NCBI RefSeq assembly: GCF_000972385.1
Contig: NZ_JXTE01000036.1
Span: forward strand, 1 to 64,000
Direction of reading: 5' to 3'
Origin: Streptomyces sp. WM6386
Lineage (GTDB): Bacteria > Actinomycetota > Actinomycetes > Streptomycetales > Streptomycetaceae
DNA length: 64,000 nt
In this document: positions 42,534-50,651 of the stretch, one piece after another
How the letters are laid out: every line of letters begins with the position of its first letter
Position numbering within the stretch: position 1 is the first letter of the stretch
Notes under the pieces: model-generated
Databases searched by the model: none
What the model saw: only the letters and a program-made list of their open reading frames with translations
What the model was told of the DNA's origin: nothing
Position numbers and translations under genes: made by a program

Positions 42534-42549
42534 TAGCGAAGGAGTCCCA

Positions 42550-43518
42550 GTGGCCGACGCGGCGATCACCGTCGAAGGGGCACGCAAGAAGTACGGCGGC
42601 ACCACCACCGCAAAGAACGCACTGGACGGCCTCGACCTGGAGGTCGGGCGAGGCACGGTGCACGGAGTGCTCGGGCCGAACGGCGCGGGCAAGACGACCC
42701 TGGTCCGCATCCTGTCCACCCTGCTCCGGCCGGACGCGGGCCGTATCGTCGTGGCCGGCCACGACGTCGTACGGCAGGCGCACGAGGTGCGCTGCCGCAT
42801 CGGCCTGCTCGGCCAGCACGCGGCGCTCGACGAGGAACTCGGCGGCCGGCAGAACCTGGAGATGTTCGGCCGTCTCTACCACCTGGGCGCCCGCCGGGCA
42901 CGCGCGCGTGCCGACGAGCTCCTGGAACGCTTCGACCTGGTCGGCACCGGCCGCAAACCGGTCCGCGCCTACAGCGGAGGCATGCGCCGCCGCCTGGACC
43001 TCGCGGCCTCCCTGATCACCGAGCCGGAGGTGCTCTTCCTGGACGAACCCACCACCGGCCTCGACCCGCGCGGCCGCGCCGAGGTGTGGTCCGCGGTCCG
43101 CACCCTCGTCGGCGGCGGTACGACGGTCCTGCTGACCACGCAGTACCTGGACGAGGCCGACCAGCTCGCCGACCGCATCTCGGTCGTCGACGCCGGCCGG
43201 GTGATCGCCGACGGTACGCCGGACGAGCTGAAGGCCCTGACGGGCGGCGACCGCATCGACGTAGTACTGCGCGACGAGGGCCAACTGGGCGCGGCGGTTG
43301 CCCTGTTGCCGCTGCGCGGGGCGGGCGTCTCGGTCGACCCCGACCGCCGGCTGCTCAGCGCCCCGGTCACCGACCGGATGGCGGCGCTCTCCGGGGTCGT
43401 ACAGGCGCTGGAGGAGGCCGGGATCGAGGCGGAGGACGTGGCCTTGCGGCGGCCGACGCTGGACGAGGTGTTCCTGCACCTCACGGACGGGGACCGACGA
43501 GCGAAGGAGGCCGCATGA
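42550..43518 (+). CDS. Drug ABC exporter ATPase (DrrA-like)
   Basis: 322-residue ABC ATPase of the DrrA daunorubicin-resistance class: Walker [10 protein letters not shown] near residue 42, signature [15 protein letters not shown], Walker [13 protein letters not shown], and the C-terminal DrrA-type extension after [16 protein letters not shown] start after GAAGGAG. The stop overlaps the permease start by 4 bases. With the permease it forms a two-gene exporter for a drug or lipid-like compound, under the PadR repressor upstream. Confidence 0.93.
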   Translation: MADAAITVEGARKKYGGTTTAKNALDGLDLEVGRGTVHGVLGPNGAGKTTLVRILSTLLRPDAGRIVVAGHDVVRQAHEVRCRIGLLGQHAALDEELGGRQNLEMFGRLYHLGARRARARADELLERFDLVGTGRKPVRAYSGGMRRRLDLAASLITEPEVLFLDEPTTGLDPRGRAEVWSAVRTLVGGGTTVLLTTQYLDEADQLADRISVVDAGRVIADGTPDELKALTGGDRIDVVLRDEGQLGAAVALLPLRGAGVSVDPDRRLLSAPVTDRMAALSGVVQALEEAGIEAEDVALRRPTLDEVFLHLTDGDRRAKEAA

Positions 43519-44276
43519 GTACGTACGCGCTGACCGATTCCTGGACCATGACCCGGCGGGAACTCGCCCACTGGGCACGGCAGCCGGTGCGGGTCCTGGT
43601 CGGGCTGGTCTTCCCCGTGATGCTGCTGCTGATGTTCGCGTATCTGGTCGGCGGCGGCCGGGGCGTGAGCGGTGACTACGTCGACTACCTGGTCCCCGGC
43701 ATGCTCGCGCTCACCATGGCCTTCGGCCTGGAGGGCACGATGCTCTCCGTCACCCAGGACCTCAACAAGGGCGTCATCGACCGGTTTCGCGCGATGCCCA
43801 TGGCCAACGGGGCGGTGCTGGTGGGGCGTTCGGTGGCCGACATGCTCCAGTCGGCGCTGGGCCTGGCGGTGATGATCGGCGTCGCCTGCGCGCTCGGCTG
43901 GCGGGCGCACGGCGGGGTGTCCGGGTTCCTCGGCGCCGTCGGCCTCCTGCTGCTGTTCCGCTTCGCCATGCTCTGGATCGGCATCCACCTGGCGATGGTC
44001 GCGGGCAAGCCGGAGATGGTGCAGGCCGTGCAGATCCTGGTCTGGCCGGTGGGCTTCCTGTCCAACGCCTTCGCCACGCCCGAGTCCATGCCGGGCTGGC
44101 TGGGGACGGTCGTGGAGTGGAACCCGATGTCCCAGACGGCCACGGCGGTACGGGAGTTGTTCGGCGGACCGGGCGGCGAGCCGGGGCATGTGTGGGCGGC
44201 CGTGGTGTGGCCGGTGGCGCTGGTGGCGGTGTTCTTTCCGCTGGCGGTACGGCGGTTCGGGGCGCTGAGCACGTAG
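43515..44276 (+). CDS. Drug ABC exporter permease (DrrB-like)
   Basis: 253-residue ABC-2 type permease with six hydrophobic helices. N-terminal [19 protein letters not shown], the [21 protein letters not shown] cytoplasmic loop and the [15 protein letters not shown] region near 200 are typical of DrrB. The ATG overlaps the ATPase stop (ATGA). It exports the ligand sensed by the PadR regulator; specificity is not readable. Confidence 0.92.
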   Translation: MSTYALTDSWTMTRRELAHWARQPVRVLVGLVFPVMLLLMFAYLVGGGRGVSGDYVDYLVPGMLALTMAFGLEGTMLSVTQDLNKGVIDRFRAMPMANGAVLVGRSVADMLQSALGLAVMIGVACALGWRAHGGVSGFLGAVGLLLLFRFAMLWIGIHLAMVAGKPEMVQAVQILVWPVGFLSNAFATPESMPGWLGTVVEWNPMSQTATAVRELFGGPGGEPGHVWAAVVWPVALVAVFFPLAVRRFGALST

Positions 44277-44389
44277 TCCGGGCTGTCGGCGGGCCGCCCG
44301 GAAAGTCGTCGTGAGGAAGTGGGAACCCCGGCGCGGCGAGCGGTGTACCAGAGATGTCGGTGCATCGCGGAGCGGGATCGGGGGACGGC

Positions 44390-45550
44390 ATGGAGTGGGT
44401 CAGGGGAAGGGCGGCGGTCGTGGCGGCCGTCGTGCTGGGCTTGCTGGCCGTCATGACGGCGTGTGCGCGGACGGACTCGGACGGGCGGGTCTCCGCTTCT
44501 CAGGCAGCGGTGCCCGCCCGCATCCCGTCGGGGACCGAACTGCCCGGAGGCGCGGTCGATGTCGGGTTCGCCGCGGACGGCAGCGGGTTCGCGCTGCTCG
44601 CGGAGTGCGGGAAGGCCCGGTGCGTGCAGAGGGTCGCCGTGCTGGAGAAGGGAGCCGGGGCCTGGAGGCTGGGGACCTCGCCGCTACCGGATGTGACGGG
44701 CGACCTCGGCATCACCGCCGGACTCGTCGTCCTCGGACCCGGCCGCGCGCTGATCACCGAGGGCAAGTGGCCACCGCCGGAGCGCACGTGGTTCACCGGC
44801 GACGCAGGGGGCAGCTGGCGAGAGGCGACCACCGAACCGACGGGCACCACGACGACGGTCCCCGAGGGCGGGGTCCTGGTCGAGAACTGCTCACGGCCCG
44901 ACGAGGAGGGCAACGGATGCGCCCGGTCCCGTCTGGCGGCGGTGATGCCCGCCACGGGGGAGTACCGGATTCTGGCCGACCAGCCTCCGCTGAAGGGGGT
45001 CGTGATCCCGGCGGGTCACCTCGGTGCCCGGCTCTTCACCTACGGCCTCGACCGGCGCTCCGGCAATCCCGCACTCGCCGTCAGCGAGGACCGTGGCAGG
45101 AGCTGGCGTACGTCCGCGATGCCCGCCGGGCCGAAGGGCTGGAGCATGACCGTGGTGAGCGACGGCTCGGCGCTCTACGCCGCCCATCACGGCCAGCTGC
45201 TCGACGAGGACGACGTGAAGAACGGCCTGCTCGCGATCGACCGCAGCACCGACGGCGGTCACACCTGGGAGCAGGTCTGGAAGCACCGCAAGGGAGCCGA
45301 GCCCCGCTCGATCCTCGGTGCCCCGATCGCCGCCGCCGACGGCAGCCTCACGATCCACGGCGAGGACGGCGTCTGGCGCAGTACCGATGACGGCCGTTCC
45401 TTCAGCCGCTCCGGAGGCCGGGGACCGCAGGGCTGGGTGACCACGACCCCGCTCGGCTATCTGTGGGGCGACAGCTTCGGCGCCGGGAGGTACCGCATAT
45501 CCGCCGACGGGGCCCACTGGACGACCTTCGAGCTGGGCGACGGAACCTGA
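44390..45550 (+). CDS. Exported beta-propeller (BNR-repeat) lipoprotein
   Basis: 386-residue lipoprotein. The hydrophobic signal AAVVAAVVLGLLAVMTAC has a lipobox with the lipidated cysteine near residue 26. The mature part contains several sialidase-type BNR repeats: TWFTGDAGGSWREA, LAVSEDRGRSWRT, RSTDGGHTWEQVW and WRSTDDGRSFSRS, i.e. S-x-D-x-G-x-(S/T)-W boxes of a beta-propeller. The catalytic residues of sialidases are not evident, so it may be a binding or scaffold protein at the cell surface. The ATG with GGGGGACGG upstream was chosen; an in-frame ATG 12 codons earlier is possible. It is convergent with the glutamate decarboxylase gene, 5 bases apart. Confidence 0.82.
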   Translation: MEWVRGRAAVVAAVVLGLLAVMTACARTDSDGRVSASQAAVPARIPSGTELPGGAVDVGFAADGSGFALLAECGKARCVQRVAVLEKGAGAWRLGTSPLPDVTGDLGITAGLVVLGPGRALITEGKWPPPERTWFTGDAGGSWREATTEPTGTTTTVPEGGVLVENCSRPDEEGNGCARSRLAAVMPATGEYRILADQPPLKGVVIPAGHLGARLFTYGLDRRSGNPALAVSEDRGRSWRTSAMPAGPKGWSMTVVSDGSALYAAHHGQLLDEDDVKNGLLAIDRSTDGGHTWEQVWKHRKGAEPRSILGAPIAAADGSLTIHGEDGVWRSTDDGRSFSRSGGRGPQGWVTTTPLGYLWGDSFGAGRYRISADGAHWTTFELGDGT

Positions 45551-45555
45551 CCGGC

Positions 45556-46956
45556 TCAGTGGTGGAACCCGGTCGCCGCCTCCTTGTCCCGGGTCAGCGG
45601 ATGCGACTGGCGGCGCAGCTCCGGCAGCAGCCGGCGCAGGTCCTCCACGAAGAGCTCGGCGAGATCGGCCGAGAAGCCGTTGCGGCACACCACCCGCAGC
45701 ACGGACAGGTCCTCCCGGTTCGGCGGGAAGGTGTACGCCGGGACCAGCCAGCCGCTCTCCCGCAGCCGCCGGGACACATCGAAGACGTCGTACGCCGTCA
45801 CGTCGTGGCCGGTCGTGAAGGCGAAGACCGGCAGCTGGTCGCCCCGGGTCAGCAGCCGGAAGTCACCGAGCGCCTCCACACGTTCGGCGAGGCGCAGGGC
45901 CACGTCCCGGGTGGACTGCTGCACGGCCCGGTAGCCCTCGCGGCCCAGCCGCAGGAAGGTGTAGTACTGCGCGACGACCTGGGCGCCGGGCCGGGAGAAG
46001 TTGAGGGCGAAGGTCGGCATGTCGCCGCCCAGGTAGTTGACGCGGAAGACGAGTTCCTCGGGCAGGGCCTCCTTGTCGCGCCACAGTGCCCAGCCGACGC
46101 CCGGGTAGACGAGCCCGTACTTGTGCCCCGAGGTGTTGATGGAGGCGACCCTCGGCAGCCGGAAGTCCCAGGCCAGTTCCGGGTCGAGGAAGGGAGCGAC
46201 CATGGCGCCGGACGCGCCGTCCACATGTACGGGGATGTCGAGGCCGGTCCGTTCCTGGAGTTCGTCGAGCGCGGCGCAGAGCTCGGCGATCGGCTCGTAG
46301 GAACCGTCGAAGGTGGAGCCGAGGATGCCGACGACACCGATGGTGTTCTCGTCGCACAGTGCGGTGGCGGCCTGCGGGTCGAGATGGAAGCGGTCGCCCT
46401 CCATGGGGACGAGACGGGGCTCCACCTCCCAGAAGTTGCAGAACTTGTCCCAGCAGACCTGGACGTTGATCCCCATCACGAGATTGGGCCGGGCACCGGG
46501 CGCGGGGTTCCGCTTGCTCCACCGCCGTTTGAACGCCATCCCGGCGAGCATGCACGCCTCGCTGGAGCCGGTCGTCGAACAGCCCACGGCGGCCGATGGA
46601 TCGGGGGCGTTCCACAGGTCGGCGAGCATCGCCACACAGCGCCGCTCCAGTTCGGCGGTGCGCGGGTACTCATCCTTGTCGATCATGTTCTTGTCCCGGC
46701 ACTCGCCCATCAGGACCCCGGCCTGCGGTTCCATCCAGGTGGTGACGAAGGTGGCGAGGTTGAGCCGGGAGTTGCCGTCCAGCATCAGTTCGTCGTGGAC
46801 GAGCTGGTACGCGGTCGAGGGCGGCAGGGGAGCGTCCGGGAGCCGGTGCTTGGGCGGGGCCTCGGTCATACCGGCGACCGGGTTCGCCTCGCCGAAGAAG
46901 GGGTTGACGGACAGGGGGCGCTCGTCGGGCGTTTCGGGGCCTTGGTGCAGCGGCAT
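45556..46956 (-). CDS. gad: Glutamate decarboxylase
   Basis: 466-residue PLP-dependent group II decarboxylase converting glutamate to GABA and CO2 with consumption of a proton. The PLP lysine is K279 in SGHKYGLVYPG, and the cofactor-binding HVDGASGAM segment precedes it. CSTTGSSEACMLAG near residue 127 and the N-terminal PKHRLPDAPLPPSTAYQLVHDELMLDG stretch are typical of GAD. ATG with GAGGAG 8 bases upstream. It is 24 bases downstream of a ClC-type channel gene on the same strand, suggesting a joint acid-stress unit. No glutamate/GABA antiporter is adjacent. Confidence 0.94.
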   Translation of the reverse strand: MPLHQGPETPDERPLSVNPFFGEANPVAGMTEAPPKHRLPDAPLPPSTAYQLVHDELMLDGNSRLNLATFVTTWMEPQAGVLMGECRDKNMIDKDEYPRTAELERRCVAMLADLWNAPDPSAAVGCSTTGSSEACMLAGMAFKRRWSKRNPAPGARPNLVMGINVQVCWDKFCNFWEVEPRLVPMEGDRFHLDPQAATALCDENTIGVVGILGSTFDGSYEPIAELCAALDELQERTGLDIPVHVDGASGAMVAPFLDPELAWDFRLPRVASINTSGHKYGLVYPGVGWALWRDKEALPEELVFRVNYLGGDMPTFALNFSRPGAQVVAQYYTFLRLGREGYRAVQQSTRDVALRLAERVEALGDFRLLTRGDQLPVFAFTTGHDVTAYDVFDVSRRLRESGWLVPAYTFPPNREDLSVLRVVCRNGFSADLAELFVEDLRRLLPELRRQSHPLTRDKEAATGFHH

Positions 46957-46980
46957 CGATCGACTCCTCAGGGGTGGGAT

Positions 46981-48255
46981 TCAGCGGACCGGGGTTCCGT
47001 CTGCGTGCAGTTGCATCTGGGGGCGGCCGGTCACGAGCAGCCAGGCGGGCAGCGAGGCGATGCACAGCAGGGCGATGATCTCCGGCGAGGACACCAGTAC
47101 GGCGGCGGTGAAGAGGCTCACCCAGCCCTGCCGGGTGATGGCGAGCAGCATGCCCAGCACCCCGGCGGCGACACCGAGCGCGGGATGGACGCCGGGCACC
47201 AGGGCATGGGCACACAGCCCGAAGGCGACGCCCACGAACACGGCCGGGAAGATCCGCCCGCCGCGGAAGCCGCAGGACGCGGCGACGAGCAGCGCGGCCA
47301 GCTTCACCACCGTCATCGTGGCGAACTCGCCGGCCGACCAGCCGTCGGGGTCGGCCGCGATCTCCCCGACCTCGTCCAGCCCCTTGAAGAGGGTGAGGTG
47401 ACCGCCGAGCGCCCCCAGCAGCCCGAGCACGAGCCCGCCGGCGGGCAGCGCGAGCATCGGATGGCGCAGTCGCGCGAAGCCGCGGTGGACGTAGGGGAAG
47501 GCACGGACGGCGCACATGCCGAGCAGCGCGGCGGCGGACGCGATCACCAGCACCGCCAGCAGATCGCCCCAGCCGGGCCGCCCGAGCGCGGGCAGATGCA
47601 GATCGAAGGTCGGGTGGGCCACCAGGGTGGTCGTCACGGCGCCCGCGGCGGCGGCGACGAGCGGCGCGAAGACGTTGTCCCACAGCGCCCCCTTGAGCTG
47701 CCGCCCCGCCAGCGCCTCGGAGATGAGAAGCGCCGCCGCCACCGGGGTGCCGAACAGCGCGCCGATCGTCGCCGCCTCCGCCAGCGCCGCCCACAGCCCG
47801 CCCGGCAGCCGGGGGAGCAGCCGACGGCCCAGCCAGAAGGCGAGCCCGACGTTCACGGCGATGATCGGGTTCTCGGGGCCGAGGCTGGGTCCGCCCGCGA
47901 GCATCAGCGCGGTCGCCAGCAGCAGCCCGGGCAGCACGGCGGGCGGCAGGACGGGAGCGTCCAGGCCCATGGTGGCCGGTTCGGGGCCGGCGTGCCCCGG
48001 CACCTTCCACACCACGAGGCCGACCACCACACCGGTGGTGGTGAGCATGACGATCGTCCACAGCACGGAGTACCGGCCGACCCCCAGGGCGTCGGGCAGG
48101 TTCCGCCACAGCACGTGCTGGAGCGCCTCGGCCGCCGCGCTCACTCCGAGAAGGAGCAGACTCGCGCCCACGCCCACGACGAGAGCGGGGAGGATCACAG
48201 GCAACAGCGCGCGAGCCGGGGCTGCCATTGCCTGCTGCGCGGTGTCCTGGGCCAC
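46981..48255 (-). CDS. ClC-type chloride channel/antiporter family protein
   Basis: About 424-residue membrane protein of the voltage-gated chloride channel superfamily, closer to the YfeO-like ion channel proteins than to EriC. Motifs in the expected order are GGPSLGPENPI (near residue 125, the GxExP-type selectivity loop), LFGTPVAAALLISE, and GFRGGRIFPAVFVG (the GxFxP loop). A signature tyrosine is not obvious. The GTG at 48255 was taken as start; an ATG nine codons later is also possible. It is the upstream partner of glutamate decarboxylase. In E. coli, ClC antiporters serve as the electrical shunt of the GAD system, so a similar role is inferred. Confidence 0.82.
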   Translation of the reverse strand: MAQDTAQQAMAAPARALLPVILPALVVGVGASLLLLGVSAAAEALQHVLWRNLPDALGVGRYSVLWTIVMLTTTGVVVGLVVWKVPGHAGPEPATMGLDAPVLPPAVLPGLLLATALMLAGGPSLGPENPIIAVNVGLAFWLGRRLLPRLPGGLWAALAEAATIGALFGTPVAAALLISEALAGRQLKGALWDNVFAPLVAAAAGAVTTTLVAHPTFDLHLPALGRPGWGDLLAVLVIASAAALLGMCAVRAFPYVHRGFARLRHPMLALPAGGLVLGLLGALGGHLTLFKGLDEVGEIAADPDGWSAGEFATMTVVKLAALLVAASCGFRGGRIFPAVFVGVAFGLCAHALVPGVHPALGVAAGVLGMLLAITRQGWVSLFTAAVLVSSPEIIALLCIASLPAWLLVTGRPQMQLHADGTPVR

Positions 48256-48327
48256 GGGCTCACGATAAACGGACAAAACCGGCACGACATCTGGAGGGTC
48301 CGGCACGGGACCCGAAGCGGGACGGGC

Positions 48328-48358
48328 TTGCACCTCACGTGGCGTGAGGCCTCAGCGT
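48328..48358 (+). promoter_or_regulatory. TipA-type promoter with palindrome in a long spacer
   Basis: CCTCACG-TGG-CGTGAGG (48333-48339 / 48343-48349) is a perfect 7-bp inverted repeat lying between a candidate -35 TTGCAC (48328-48333) and -10 CAGCGT (48353-48358) with a 19-bp spacer. MerR-family activators bind such palindromes in over-long spacers. The arrangement closely resembles the thiostrepton-inducible tipA promoter. Confidence 0.75.
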
Positions 48359-48388
48359 GGAGGACGTACCGAGAAGGGAGCGGACGAA

Positions 48389-49150
48389 GTGAGCTATTCC
48401 GTGGGACAGGTCGCCGGTTTCGCCGGAGTGACGGTGCGCACGCTGCACCACTACGACGACATCGGCCTGCTCGCCCCCAGCGAGCGCAGCCGCGCGGGCC
48501 ACCGGCGCTACAGCGACGCCGACCTCGACCGGCTGCAGCAGATCCTGTTCTACCGGGAGCTCGGCTTCCCGCTCGACGAGGTCGCCGCCCTGCTCGACGA
48601 TCCGGCCGCGGACCCGCGCGCCCACCTGCGCCGCCAGCACGAGCTGCTGACCGCCCGGATCGAGAAGCTGCGGAAGATGGCGGCGGCCGTGGAGCAGGCC
48701 ATGGAGGCACGGAAGATGGGCATCAACCTCACACCCGAGGAGCGGTTCGAGGTCTTCGGCGACAAGGACCCGGAGCAGCACGCCGAGGAGGCGGAAGAGC
48801 GCTGGGGCGGCACGGAGGCGTACGCCGAGTCACAGCGCCGCGCCGCGGGCTACACCAAGGACGACTGGAAACGCATGCAGGCCGAAGTGGCCGACTGGAG
48901 CGAGCGCTACAGCGGCCTGATGGCAGCCGGGGACCCGCCGGTGTCCGAGGCGGCCATGGACATGGCCGAGGAGCACCGGCAGCACATCTGCGGCTGGTTC
49001 TACGAGTGCCCGTACGACATCCACCGGTCTCTGGGCGAGATGTACGTGTCCGACGAGCGCTTCAAGGCGTTCTACGACTCCATGCGCCCCGGCCTGGCCG
49101 AGCACCTGCGGGCCGCGATCGACGCGAACGCGGCCCGGCACACCTCCTGA
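48389..49150 (+). CDS. tipA: TipA-like MerR-family activator
   Basis: 253 residues, the same length as the S. lividans TipAL protein. An N-terminal MerR domain (YSVGQVAGFAGVTVRTLHHYDDIGLLAPS, 1-70) and a dimerisation coiled coil (about 78-110) lead into a TipAS antibiotic-recognition domain (about 110-250, with TPEERFEVFGDKDPEQHAEEAE and HICGWFYECPYDIHRSLGEMYV) that binds thiopeptides such as thiostrepton. GTG start after GGGAG. A MerR-type autoregulatory promoter lies immediately upstream. The conserved Cys in the FYECPYD segment fits the residue that captures thiostrepton covalently. Confidence 0.9.
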   Translation: MSYSVGQVAGFAGVTVRTLHHYDDIGLLAPSERSRAGHRRYSDADLDRLQQILFYRELGFPLDEVAALLDDPAADPRAHLRRQHELLTARIEKLRKMAAAVEQAMEARKMGINLTPEERFEVFGDKDPEQHAEEAEERWGGTEAYAESQRRAAGYTKDDWKRMQAEVADWSERYSGLMAAGDPPVSEAAMDMAEEHRQHICGWFYECPYDIHRSLGEMYVSDERFKAFYDSMRPGLAEHLRAAIDANAARHTS

Positions 49151-49174
49151 GGTCCCGGCCCGGGAGGAAGAGGT

Positions 49175-49540
49175 CTACTCCCGGGTCAGGATCACGGCCG
49201 TCCCGTACGCGCACACCTCGGTGCCGACGTCCGCCGCCTCGGTCACGTCGAAGCGGAACATCAGCACCGCGTTCGCACCACGCGCGCGTGCCTGCTCGAC
49301 GAGCCGTTCCATGGCCTGGTTGCGGGTCTGCACGAGTGTCTTGGTGAGCCCCTTGAGCTCACCGCCGACCATCGACTTCAGCCCCGCGCCGATCTGACTC
49401 CCCAGATGGCGGGAACGGACCGTCAGCCCGAACACCTCACCAAGAACCTCCTGCACCCGGAATCCGGGTACGTCGTTCGTGGTCACGACCAGAACGTCAG
49501 GCTGGGGTCCCTGACCGCCGCCGTACTCTTCGATACCCAT
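49175..49540 (-). CDS. YbjQ/UPF0145-family protein
   Basis: 121-residue protein of the YbjQ/UPF0145 family: VVTTNDVPGFRVQEVLGEVFGLTVRS, then GGELKGLTKTLVQTRNQAMERL and ARGANAVLMFRFDV, are the family blocks. It forms pentameric rings in known structures and was once labelled heavy-metal binding; function is unknown. The ATG at 49540 was chosen because it begins the conserved region after a short Gly-rich lead; the ribosome site is weak. It is divergent from the DedA gene. Confidence 0.88.
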   Translation of the reverse strand: MGIEEYGGGQGPQPDVLVVTTNDVPGFRVQEVLGEVFGLTVRSRHLGSQIGAGLKSMVGGELKGLTKTLVQTRNQAMERLVEQARARGANAVLMFRFDVTEAADVGTEVCAYGTAVILTRE

Positions 49541-49673
49541 GGCCCACAGCTTTGTCCCAGCGGGCGCACAGTGCATCCTGGGAGACCGCATGGAACCTGG
49601 GTTGTGACGGCTGCGTTGATACTTTGGGGCAGCCAGCCCCAGCCCGTCTCCCAGTACCAGGAGCCACAGACTC

Positions 49674-50615
49674 GTGACCACGCTCGCGCTCGCCCCCGAG
49701 TGGCTCAGTCCGAACTATCTGATCGAGACGTTCAGCCTGCCCGGCATCCTGCTGATCGTCTTCGCGGAATCGGGTCTGTTCGCGTTCCTGCCCGGCGACT
49801 CCCTGCTGTTCACAGCGGGTCTCTTCGTGGCCCAGGGCGAGTACATCAGCCAGCCGCTGTGGCTGGTCTGCTTCCTGATCGTGCTGGCGGCCGTCCTCGG
49901 TGACCAGGTCGGCTACATGATCGGAAAGTTCTTCGGGCCCAAGCTGTTCAACCGTCCGAACTCCAAGCTCTTCAAGCAGGAGAACCTGGACAAAGCACAC
50001 GAGTTCATGGAGAAGTACGGCCCCAAGGCGATCGTCCTGGCCCGCTTCGTGCCGATCGTGCGCACCTTCGCCCCCATCGTGGCGGGCGCCGGCCGTATGA
50101 AGTACCGCACGTTCCTCACGTACAACGTCATCGGTGGTGTCGCCTGGGGCTCCGGCGTCACCCTCGCGGGTTACTGGCTCGGCCAGATCGACGTCATCCA
50201 CAAGAACGTCGAGGCGATCCTCGTCCTCATCGTCTTCGTCTCGGTCGTCCCGATCATCATCGAGTACCTCCGCGAGCGTTCCAAGAAGAAGAAGGCGGCA
50301 GCCGAGGCCCCGGCCCCCCAGGCCTACCAGCCCCCGCCCATGGACGACGCGACGACCCAGCTCCGCCGCATCCCGTCGGACGACGAGCAGCACCAGCACC
50401 AGCAGCAGTACGGCAACCAGAACGACCAGGGCTACGGCCAGCAGGGCCACCAGGGCCAGCAGGGTCAGCAGCAGTACGGCTACGACCAGTACTACGCCCC
50501 GCAGCCCCAGCAACAGCAGCAGCCGTACGCCCAGCAGTACCCCCAGGGATACGGCGACCAGCAGCAGTACGGCGGCCAGCAGAACCAGCAGTACCCGCCC
50601 AACCAGGGTTACTGA
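49674..50615 (+). CDS. DedA-family membrane protein with Gln/Tyr-rich tail
   Basis: 313 residues. The first ~205 are a DedA/SNARE-associated domain: FAESGLFAFLPGDSLLFTAG, then EKYGPKAIVLARFVPIVRTFAPIVAGAGRM with the conserved arginines and prolines, and five to six hydrophobic segments. DedA proteins act in undecaprenyl-phosphate and phospholipid translocation. The last ~105 residues are a cytoplasmic low-complexity tail rich in Gln, Tyr, Gly and Pro, which is not part of the domain. GTG start. It is convergent with the ThrE gene across a small hairpin. Confidence 0.9.
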   Translation: MTTLALAPEWLSPNYLIETFSLPGILLIVFAESGLFAFLPGDSLLFTAGLFVAQGEYISQPLWLVCFLIVLAAVLGDQVGYMIGKFFGPKLFNRPNSKLFKQENLDKAHEFMEKYGPKAIVLARFVPIVRTFAPIVAGAGRMKYRTFLTYNVIGGVAWGSGVTLAGYWLGQIDVIHKNVEAILVLIVFVSVVPIIIEYLRERSKKKKAAAEAPAPQAYQPPPMDDATTQLRRIPSDDEQHQHQQQYGNQNDQGYGQQGHQGQQGQQQYGYDQYYAPQPQQQQQPYAQQYPQGYGDQQQYGGQQNQQYPPNQGY

Positions 50616-50618
50616 AGC

Positions 50619-50632
50619 GCCCCTTCAGGGGC
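50619..50632. terminator. Bidirectional hairpin between dedA-like and thrE-like genes
   Basis: GCCCC-TTCA-GGGGC lies 3 bases after the DedA stop and 20 bases after the ThrE stop on the other strand, a compact hairpin that can serve both convergent transcripts. Confidence 0.6.
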
Positions 50633-50651
50633 ACAGCCAGTTCCCGTGCGC

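Noticed and set aside
45463..49347. A 1294-codon plus-strand open frame
   Set aside because: It runs antisense to glutamate decarboxylase and the ClC-type gene and has the Arg/Gly/His-rich composition typical of GC-rich antisense frames.
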